64,000 nucleotides of DNA. Origin: Gilliamella sp. App6-5 (GTDB lineage: Bacteria; Pseudomonadota; Gammaproteobacteria; Enterobacterales; Orbaceae). Every line of letters starts with the position of its first letter. The stretch's first letter is position 1. The DNA lies in assembly GCF_001690525.1 (NCBI RefSeq), contig NZ_LZGT01000004.1:62001-126000 (forward strand), read 5' to 3'. Position numbers and translations under genes: made by a program. Positions 58,102 through 64,000 of this stretch are shown here, piece by piece. Below the pieces are notes generated by a model. The model was not told where the DNA came from. It did no database searches and saw only the letters and a list, made by a program, of their open reading frames with translations.

Positions 58102-58578
58102 GTTGACCCCTTATTATTTATTGCATCAGCCTTAAAGGCATGGTTGCACAATATGTGTATACATAATGCGGTATAAAAAATCACAGTTAATTATCCTTAC
58201 CTAATCAACGTGTGATTTCAATCTTTTTTTGGAGTTATAAAAAATATTTATATTAAATGGACAAATAAAAATGCTCTCAAGAAGGTAGGTATTATCGATA
58301 ATATGAATCCTAAGGCAGTTTTGATTAGACTTTTAATGAAAAGCTTTGGATACAGTGTTAAAAGACATCAAAAAATCATATATCAAATTGATTTTAATAA
58401 TTTTTTGTTGCTATTTTTTAATAAAATCTGTCCATTAAATATTTGCTCGATACTTTGCTTCGATTTTTCATTATGTCAATGTTGGCTTAAATATTCGACC
58501 TGATGAGGTGATAACCGATATTTATCTGCCATGAGCATAAAAGAATCGATTATCAATCCAAAAGAATAGAAAAATTGA
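58102..58578. pseudogene. Intergenic stretch with possible gene relic
   Basis: About 480 bp with no convincing gene. A minus-strand frame (about 58420-58540) reads MLMADKYRLSPHQVEYLSQH, then a stop, then about 30 more open residues of normal-looking composition. This looks like a decayed coding sequence, possibly a former member of the operon ending at 58579. A plus-strand 66-codon frame at 58303-58503 has no good ribosome site and odd composition, and I do not call it. The rest is AT-rich. Confidence 0.3.
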
Positions 58579-59400
58579 TTATTTAGGTGAGTAATCAGCA
58601 CGAAAATAGTGATCACTTATTTTCGATAATTCACCATTGCTAATGATCTTTGTGATACCCTCATTGATATCTTTAGTTAATTGTTCGCCTTTAGCTCCTT
58701 TACTGATCAATAAGTAACTGTATGGCGAACCAATACGATCAGCATCTTCTTTGTTTAATTCTATTATTTTAAGGTTAAGATTATGTTCGTTAATCAATTG
58801 TGATAGCATCACTTTATCGATTAATTGGAAATCATATTGTCCAATTTCAACATGTTGCAGTACGGGCAATAAGTCGGCCTCACTATAAATAATTTTGACA
58901 GGATTATTAGGATGCTGCTCATTATAAAGCTCTAATGCGGTGGCATAATTCAATCCTGGTGTCACTTCGGTTGATTTGCCATTCAGATCGGCAAAATGTT
59001 TAATATCGTTATTGTTTTTTGCCACCGCAATGGCGTATTGGTTTTTAAAAATAGGATCAGAATAAAAATACTTTTCTTTGCGCTTTTCATTCATAGCATA
59101 ATTATTGGCACCCACCTGATAACGCTGCGCATCAAGCCCGGCTAAAACCGATGGAAACTCAGTAAGTTCGAAGCTAATTTCATATTGTGGTAGCTTGGCA
59201 AATATGGCTTTTACCACATCAATATCATACCCCATTAACTCACCTTTCTCATCTACTGTGGTGAATGGGCTCGGCGCGCCCGATGTTGCAATAATAATTG
59301 TTTCTTTACCTTTTGCCTCTGAGGCCTTCTTTTGATTATCACAGCCAGTTAATAATAAAGACCCTACTGCTAAAATACTTAACCATTTTTTGTAATTCAT
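58579..59400 (-). CDS. Amino-acid-type ABC transporter substrate-binding lipoprotein
   Basis: A 273-residue periplasmic solute-binding protein of the polar amino acid group. The signal peptide ends in the lipobox LLTGC (Cys at about 20). The mature part has ATSGAPSPFTTVDEKGELMGYDIDVVKAI and VGANNYAMNEKRKEKYFYSDP. GGGGGAA precedes the ATG. It is the last gene of a five-gene operon and probably works with the permease at 60651 and the ATPase at 59896. Likely substrates are cystine-like or sulfur-containing amino acids, from operon content (inference). Confidence 0.85.
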   Translation of the reverse strand: MNYKKWLSILAVGSLLLTGCDNQKKASEAKGKETIIIATSGAPSPFTTVDEKGELMGYDIDVVKAIFAKLPQYEISFELTEFPSVLAGLDAQRYQVGANNYAMNEKRKEKYFYSDPIFKNQYAIAVAKNNNDIKHFADLNGKSTEVTPGLNYATALELYNEQHPNNPVKIIYSEADLLPVLQHVEIGQYDFQLIDKVMLSQLINEHNLNLKIIELNKEDADRIGSPYSYLLISKGAKGEQLTKDINEGITKIISNGELSKISDHYFRADYSPK

Positions 59401-59455
59401 AAAGCTATTCCCCCTGTAAATTTAGCTCAATTTTGAACTGTTTTTTATCGATATT

Positions 59456-59881
59456 TTAAATAAACCCCATGTTTTTCATATCAGTTAGATGATCAACCTG
59501 ATAACGTGCCATGCCCGTTTTCATTACTGCAAAGCCTAATTTTTTATAAAACTTGACAGTTTGTGGATGGGTGTAAAGAATGATATTGCACTGTTTTACT
59601 TGTTCAACGAGTTTATCAACAATCAGCCGTCCATACTGTTGTCCATGTAGGTGTTTTGCTAATGCAATGTTATATATAGCCGCCTGACAAACACCATCAG
59701 ATAATGCACGCCCAACACCTACAATGCGATCTTGTTCCAGTAAAAATACAACAGCATAGCTATTACGAAACACTTGCTCTTGTGTCTTAGCATCCAATGA
59801 ACTGAGTCCATAAAAAGCGAGTAAATCAGCAACTTCTTGCCAATTAATCCCATCACAATGTTGCTGAATAATAATATTCAT
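59456..59881 (-). CDS. GNAT-family N-acetyltransferase
   Basis: A 141-residue GNAT protein with acetyl-CoA-binding features GQQYGRLIVDKLVEQ and the C-terminal FYKKLGFAVM. It lies 14 bp after the ABC ATPase gene and 55 bp before the binding-protein gene on the same strand. In B. subtilis a GNAT gene is part of the ytmI-tcyJKLMN sulfur uptake operon, so modification of an imported amino acid is plausible. GGAG precedes the ATG. Confidence 0.85.
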   Translation of the reverse strand: MNIIIQQHCDGINWQEVADLLAFYGLSSLDAKTQEQVFRNSYAVVFLLEQDRIVGVGRALSDGVCQAAIYNIALAKHLHGQQYGRLIVDKLVEQVKQCNIILYTHPQTVKFYKKLGFAVMKTGMARYQVDHLTDMKNMGFI

Positions 59882-59895
59882 CCATACTCCATTTA

Positions 59896-60654
59896 TTAAA
59901 TTTCATAATCTATATGCCCAGCAGAATAATATCTAGCTAAAAAATCTTTCGTTCTTGGTTGAGTTGGATTTGAAAACACCTGCTGCGGTGAACCATCTTC
60001 AATGATTTGTCCTTTATCTAAAAATAACACCCGAGTTGCAATGTCATGCACAAAACTCATTTCATGAGAAACTAACATCATAGTAATACCTGATTTAGCG
60101 GCTATTTTGATGGTTGCTAACACTTCACCCACTAGTTCAGGATCAAGTGCCGAGGTGGGCTCATCAAGCAATAACACTTTCGGTTCCATAGCTAATGCTC
60201 TGGCAATTGCAACTCGTTGCTGTTGCCCACCTGATAATTGTTTTGGATAATGATAAATTCGCTCAGCAAGACCAACCTGAGCCAATTTTTCATAGGCTAT
60301 CTGTTGAGCTTTATCCTTTGGGTATTTTTTCACAATCATTAGCCCTTCCATAACATTTTCTAACGCATTTTTTTGTTGAAATAAGTTGAATTGTTGAAAC
60401 ACCATTGCTGTTTGCTGACGAAATGCGACAATTTTATGCCTTTTTCTACAACTGACATCAAATTCAAAATGATCAATACGGATCTTACCTTGTTGTGGTT
60501 TTTCTAATAAATTTAAACACCTTAATAGCGTTGATTTACCGGCACCGGATGCCCCAATAATCGCGACAATTTCATGGGGATGAATGTGAAAATTAAGGTG
60601 ATCCAATATCAGATTATGATGAAAAGATAATGTTAAATTTTGCACATTAATCAT
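59896..60654 (-). CDS. Amino-acid ABC transporter ATPase
   Basis: A 252-residue ATPase of the polar amino acid uptake family: Walker A GASGAGKSTLLR (near 34), FQQFNLFQ (Q-loop), signature LSGGQQQRVAIARAL, and Walker B VLLLDEPTSALDPE. It starts inside the end of the permease gene (overlap ATGA), with GAGGAAAA upstream. Closest by eye to GlnQ/TcyN proteins. Confidence 0.9.
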   Translation of the reverse strand: MINVQNLTLSFHHNLILDHLNFHIHPHEIVAIIGASGAGKSTLLRCLNLLEKPQQGKIRIDHFEFDVSCRKRHKIVAFRQQTAMVFQQFNLFQQKNALENVMEGLMIVKKYPKDKAQQIAYEKLAQVGLAERIYHYPKQLSGGQQQRVAIARALAMEPKVLLLDEPTSALDPELVGEVLATIKIAAKSGITMMLVSHEMSFVHDIATRVLFLDKGQIIEDGSPQQVFSNPTQPRTKDFLARYYSAGHIDYEI

Positions 60655-61397
60655 AATAATTTTCCTCGGCGATAACTTGGAGTGTTAACACTGTCAGAAA
60701 TGGTTAAACGCTTTTCTAAATATTTCATAATCAGTTCAATAATAATGGTTAATGCCCAGTAAATTAATGCCAATGAAATATAAACTTCAAAATAACGATA
60801 ATTATGCCCAGCTAAAGTTTTCCCTCGACCGGTCATTTCGGTCACCGAACAGACAAACGCTAATGATGTGCCTTTTAGTAAACCAATTAGCGCATTACCT
60901 AAATTAGGTAAGGCCACAATAATAGCTTCAGGAATGACAATTCTACGTAACAATTGGCTATAGGTCATGCCCAATGATTGCGCAGCTTCAATCTGACCTT
61001 TATTCACAGACTGTAATGCGGCGCGGATTGTTTCTGAATTATAGGCTGCCTCGTTAAACGAAAAGGCAATTAACACAAAAAATATTGGGGATATGCCATT
61101 AATATTATAGTGAGTATCATAAAAATAATTGATATAACGCAGTAAGATAGGAATACCATAAAAGCTTAAATAGAGCTGTACTAATAATGGCGTTCCTCTT
61201 ATAAAAGAGACAAATACCGCTGCTATTTGTGATAATATCGGTATTTTATTCATTTTGATGATAGCAATAATCAGACCGAGCATTACCCCAAGTAACATCG
61301 AGAAAAAAGTAATAAAAAGAGTTACAGGCAAATAACCAAGTAACATTGGGATTTGAGTAAAAATCAATCCAACATCTAATATATTTGGCATTATCAT
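60651..61397 (-). CDS. Amino-acid ABC transporter permease
   Basis: A 248-residue inner-membrane permease of the His/Glu/Gln/Arg family with about five hydrophobic segments and the typical EAA loop (QIEAAQSLGMTYSQLLRRIVIPEA). It overlaps the ATPase gene by 4 nt. An alternative ATG lies two codons in. It forms the importer with the ATPase and lipoprotein. Only one permease is present, so it probably acts as a homodimer. Confidence 0.9.
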   Translation of the reverse strand: MIMPNILDVGLIFTQIPMLLGYLPVTLFITFFSMLLGVMLGLIIAIIKMNKIPILSQIAAVFVSFIRGTPLLVQLYLSFYGIPILLRYINYFYDTHYNINGISPIFFVLIAFSFNEAAYNSETIRAALQSVNKGQIEAAQSLGMTYSQLLRRIVIPEAIIVALPNLGNALIGLLKGTSLAFVCSVTEMTGRGKTLAGHNYRYFEVYISLALIYWALTIIIELIMKYLEKRLTISDSVNTPSYRRGKLL

Positions 61398-61413
61398 TAT
61401 CCCATTAACTAAA

Positions 61414-62385
61414 TTAGTGACTTGAACTAAACTGTTTATCTCGGTTATGTGGTGTATGCCAATGACTCACATCTGGACCTAAGGGTAAAATATCATAAGG
61501 ATTATGCGCATTATCGCCCAAAAAATAGCCTTTTTTTATTGCTTCAAAATCAGTTGTTTCCCCAAAAGCAGGCATTTGATAAAGATCTCGAGCATAAGCC
61601 CATAAGTTAGGATAGTCGATAATTCGGTTACGATTGGTTTTAAATGCACCATAGTAGGCAACATCAAATCGAGCCAATGTCACATAGAGGCGAATATCAG
61701 AATCAGTTATTTTATCACCAAACAGATAACGTGATTGACTCAAACGCTGTTCTAGCTTATCTAATCGATTAAAAACAAGATGATAAGCATCTTCATATGC
61801 TTTTTGCGAACGTGCAAAACCCGCTTTATATACGCCATTATTGACTTCATGGAATATTACATCGTTTAGCGCATCAATATCCGCTCGTAATTGTTCAGGA
61901 TAAAGGTCGGGTGCGTCCGTTTTATGGAAAGGTTTAAATGCAGTTGCCCAATAATAAGTCAGCTTAAAATAATCGTTGTTGACCACTTTGCCTGTTTTTA
62001 CATCGACAACGGTTGGCACTGTCGCCCTGCCATCATATTCAGGATCTGTTGAAGCATAGATTTCAGGTAGATAACGAATACCCAGTACAGGATCAACACC
62101 GCCAACATCAAGCGAAAATTCCCAGCCATTAGAAGTTCTAATCGGACTTACTTTACCGATACTAATTACATCGTCTAACCCTAATAATTTAATAGCTATC
62201 ATTGAGCGGTGTGCCCAAGGGCAAATAGCTGCCCAAATTAAACGATAACGACTTGCTTCAATGGGTAACTGTCCGGGTTTATCACCAAATGGTGTATCAA
62301 AACGGTTAGTTTGACGGATAAATTCTCCATTTTTGCCAATCTCGTTATTTTCATTAGTAACGATCTTTCCTATAGCTAAAGACAT
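61414..62385 (-). CDS. Glutathionyl-hydroquinone reductase-like protein (Xi-class GST, YqjG/ECM4 type)
   Basis: A 323-residue protein with the Xi-class GST active site CPWAHRS (near residue 50) and a C-terminal alpha domain containing YLFGDKITDSDIRLY and a helix-rich tail. E. coli YqjG (328 aa) reduces glutathionyl-hydroquinones. I start at 62385, with AAGGAG 7 nt upstream. It is the first gene of the operon with the ABC importer, 16 bp before the permease gene, suggesting that it deglutathionylates an imported compound (inference). Confidence 0.85.
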   Translation of the reverse strand: MSLAIGKIVTNENNEIGKNGEFIRQTNRFDTPFGDKPGQLPIEASRYRLIWAAICPWAHRSMIAIKLLGLDDVISIGKVSPIRTSNGWEFSLDVGGVDPVLGIRYLPEIYASTDPEYDGRATVPTVVDVKTGKVVNNDYFKLTYYWATAFKPFHKTDAPDLYPEQLRADIDALNDVIFHEVNNGVYKAGFARSQKAYEDAYHLVFNRLDKLEQRLSQSRYLFGDKITDSDIRLYVTLARFDVAYYGAFKTNRNRIIDYPNLWAYARDLYQMPAFGETTDFEAIKKGYFLGDNAHNPYDILPLGPDVSHWHTPHNRDKQFSSSH

Positions 62386-62492
62386 ACGCTTACTCCTTAT
62401 CATTTGGTACTGCAAAATTTAACTATCTGACAACTAGGTTAGTTCAATCTAGCATCAAATATTTGGCAGTTAAAATAACAAATAAGCATATT

Positions 62493-62513
62493 TATATAAT
62501 TATCAATTATATA
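62493..62513. repeat. 21-bp AT palindrome upstream of the GST/ABC operon
   Basis: TATATAATT and AATTATATA are perfect inverted repeats with three bases between them. They lie 108-128 bp before the GST start and just after dpiA. It may be an operator, since DpiA/CitB proteins bind AT-rich sites, or a weak terminator for dpiA. Confidence 0.4.
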
Positions 62514-62554
62514 GAAGATAAATCACTATATGAAAATTATCTTAACTTAAATAT

Positions 62555-63256
62555 TTATTTTCCTAAACGTCTATATAATCTTTCTGGACGACCAATTTTT
62601 CCGTGATTAAGTTCGACTGTTAATAATTTGATTTGGACACAATATTCTAAATATCGCCTAGCAGTTGTTTTGCTAATATTGGCTTTCTCTACTATTTCGT
62701 CAACGGTGAGAGCTTTATCACTCTGCATAAAAATGTCTTTCACTTTTTGTAATGTGATTTCCTCAATGCCTTTTGAGTGTCGGTTCATATTAACAAAGTC
62801 TTTAGTTTGCAAATTGAAAAGCTCATCAATTTTTCGCTGATTAACGTGTTTTTGTAAACTTTGTCGATATAAAAAGAGTTCAAAACGCTCAAGCGAATGC
62901 TTTAATCGTTGATAAGAGACAGGTTTAATCAAATAATCAAACGAGCCTAAACGAATTGCTTTACTACACGTATCCATATCACTTGCAGCGGTAATAAAAA
63001 TAACATAGCAATCTAAATGATTGTTGATGATATATTCAAATAACTCTATTCCTTTACCATCTGGTAAATAGTTATCAAGTAAAATTAAGGTTGGTTTTAG
63101 CTTTTCAACCATTATTTTGGCTTCTTCTAGGTTTGATGCGATACCAATGACGTTGACTTTTGTGTCTTTTTGAATAAACTCTGCATTTAATTCGGCTAAT
63201 ATTGGCTCATCTTCTACAATCAGTACTTTGATAATATTTTCTTGGAATGTGTTCAT
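62555..63256 (-). CDS. dpiA: Response regulator DpiA (CitB family)
   Basis: Receiver plus helix-turn-helix regulator for C4-dicarboxylate or citrate sensing. The 233-residue product has the receiver domain (about 10-125) with VEDE, the phospho-acceptor in LLDNYLPDG (near 61), TAASDMDTCSKAI, and LIKP; the C-terminal DNA-binding part has TVDEIVEKANISKTTARRYLEYC and GRPERLYRRL. These follow E. coli DpiA more than DcuR. AAAGG precedes the start; 15 bp after dpiB. Confidence 0.9.
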   Translation of the reverse strand: MNTFQENIIKVLIVEDEPILAELNAEFIQKDTKVNVIGIASNLEEAKIMVEKLKPTLILLDNYLPDGKGIELFEYIINNHLDCYVIFITAASDMDTCSKAIRLGSFDYLIKPVSYQRLKHSLERFELFLYRQSLQKHVNQRKIDELFNLQTKDFVNMNRHSKGIEEITLQKVKDIFMQSDKALTVDEIVEKANISKTTARRYLEYCVQIKLLTVELNHGKIGRPERLYRRLGK

Positions 63257-63271
63257 ACAATTACCTTTCGA

Positions 63272-64000
63272 TTATTTGGGAATAAATACAGAAAAAATCG
63301 TTCCATACGGTGTATTATCTTCAAATGTAATATAACCATTAGCCTTTTTTATATAGGTTGAAACAAGGTGTAAACCAATGCCATGCTCTTTACCCTCTTG
63401 AGATGTAACGCCAGGTTCAAAAATGGAATCACGAATATTTTCATCAATACCACAACCTTGGTCACTGATCTCAAGTACAATTTCATCTGTTGCATCACTA
63501 AGATATAAATAAATTGTTTTATCACCAAGATCATTTTTCAAACTGGCATTAAAGGCATTATCAAGCAAATTACCTAAAATTGACATAAATTCTGTTTCGG
63601 TGATAAGTGAAGGTAATGCACTTAATTGGCATGCAGGATCAAATAATAGATTTAAACCAATTTCATGTGATTTTGCATATTTACCAATTAACAAACCACA
63701 TACAGCTGGTACCTTAAAATGTGCGGTAATAAAGTCTAAATTACTTTGATTATCAGCAGAATGCAATGCGATAAAAGATTGCGCTTCTTCATACCGTTTC
63801 ATATAAATTAAACCCGACAAAGTTGCTAACCAATTAAGATGCTCGTGCCTTAATGCGCGTAAATTATCGACATATTGTGTTACTTGCGTTAATTGCATGC
63901 CTAATACATTAATATCATCAAAATTACGAAAAGTAATTACCCAACCTTGAATTTTATCATCAACAACCACTCGAACTCGACTGGCAATAACAATCATGTT
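63272..64000 (-). CDS. dpiB: Sensor histidine kinase DpiB (CitA family), N-terminus beyond window
   Basis: C-terminal 242 residues of a CitA/DcuS-type kinase; the open frame continues past the right edge. The dimerisation and phospho-acceptor helix has LRHEHLNWLATLSGLI (His near 50 of the visible part), then the ATPase domain with N-box ILGNLLDNAFNAS, G1 DQGCGID and G2 HGIGLHLV. It is upstream of dpiA on the same strand. The sensory PAS/periplasmic part is off-window, so the ligand cannot be judged. Confidence 0.9.
   Translation of the reverse strand, partial: NMIVIASRVRVVVDDKIQGWVITFRNFDDINVLGMQLTQVTQYVDNLRALRHEHLNWLATLSGLIYMKRYEEAQSFIALHSADNQSNLDFITAHFKVPAVCGLLIGKYAKSHEIGLNLLFDPACQLSALPSLITETEFMSILGNLLDNAFNASLKNDLGDKTIYLYLSDATDEIVLEISDQGCGIDENIRDSIFEPGVTSQEGKEHGIGLHLVSTYIKKANGYITFEDNTPYGTIFSVFIPK

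Noticed and set aside
58303-58503. 66-codon plus-strand ORF
   Set aside because: No clear ribosome site, odd Cys/Phe-rich composition, in a probable relic region.

Overview
The window looks like chromosome from an AT-rich, host-associated gammaproteobacterium close to Orbaceae (Gilliamella / Frischella type). This is inferred from three things: proteins that read like E. coli orthologues almost end to end (Mog, ArgR, LysC, PheA, CycA, Dcd, HslUV, FldA, Fur, CpdA, NudF, ApbC), strong AT bias, and gene clusters that keep an enterobacterial core but with pieces missing. Nearly all of the DNA is core housekeeping. I saw no prophage, insertion sequence, CRISPR array, rRNA or tRNA gene.

Layout. 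1-4 kb: end of an ABC exporter ATPase (yadG), mog, argR, and lysC behind a lysine riboswitch. 4.3-5.9 kb: two copies of a small GlsB-type membrane protein gene separated by a block of about 192-bp tandem repeats. 6-9 kb: cysS, trmJ, raiA. 9-11 kb: a large secreted adhesin-like gene sitting between raiA and pheA, which are neighbours in E. coli. 11-16 kb: pheA-mutY, an MFS transporter, and tatA-ubiI. 16-20.9 kb: an AT-rich region with a small membrane ORF, an orphan repressor-like XRE/S24 protein, an ABC exporter and dacB. 21-27.4 kb: a TerC/Alx protein, cycA, mltA, dcd-asmA. 27.4-37.3 kb (minus strand): hslVU, then tolA/R/Q-ybgC, cydX-cydB-cydA behind a perfect FNR site, and sucD-sucC. sucAB is not next to sucCD and tolB-pal is not next to tolQRA. 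37.4-41 kb: fldA-fur, yciB-yciA, clsA. 41-44.2 kb: cpdA and nudF divergent from tolC. 44.4-45.3 kb: two orphan small genes, one with LRR-like repeats. 45.5-56.8 kb: metG/apbC, class A acid phosphatase, a DUF486 protein, tpx, sotB, uup, and a 725-residue uncharacterised EF-hand/membrane protein. 56.8-64 kb: glyA, a probable gene relic, an amino-acid-type ABC transporter operon with a GNAT and a glutathionyl-hydroquinone-reductase-like protein, and a DpiAB/CitAB two-component system running off the right edge.

How the genes fit together. Several clusters are functional units: cydABX with FNR control (microaerobic respiration), tatA-ubiI, hslVU (protein quality control), tolQRA-ybgC (envelope), fldA-fur (iron and redox), dcd-asmA, and the GST/ABC/GNAT operon (probably uptake and processing of a sulfur or modified amino acid). 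sucCD without adjacent sucAB fits a truncated TCA cycle in which succinyl-CoA is made for biosynthesis, for example the lysine branch that also uses lysC. The least explained items are the repeat block between the glsB copies, the 725-residue EF-hand protein, MltA without its lipobox cysteine, the repressor-like protein without the S24 serine, and the orphan pair at 44.4-45.3 kb.
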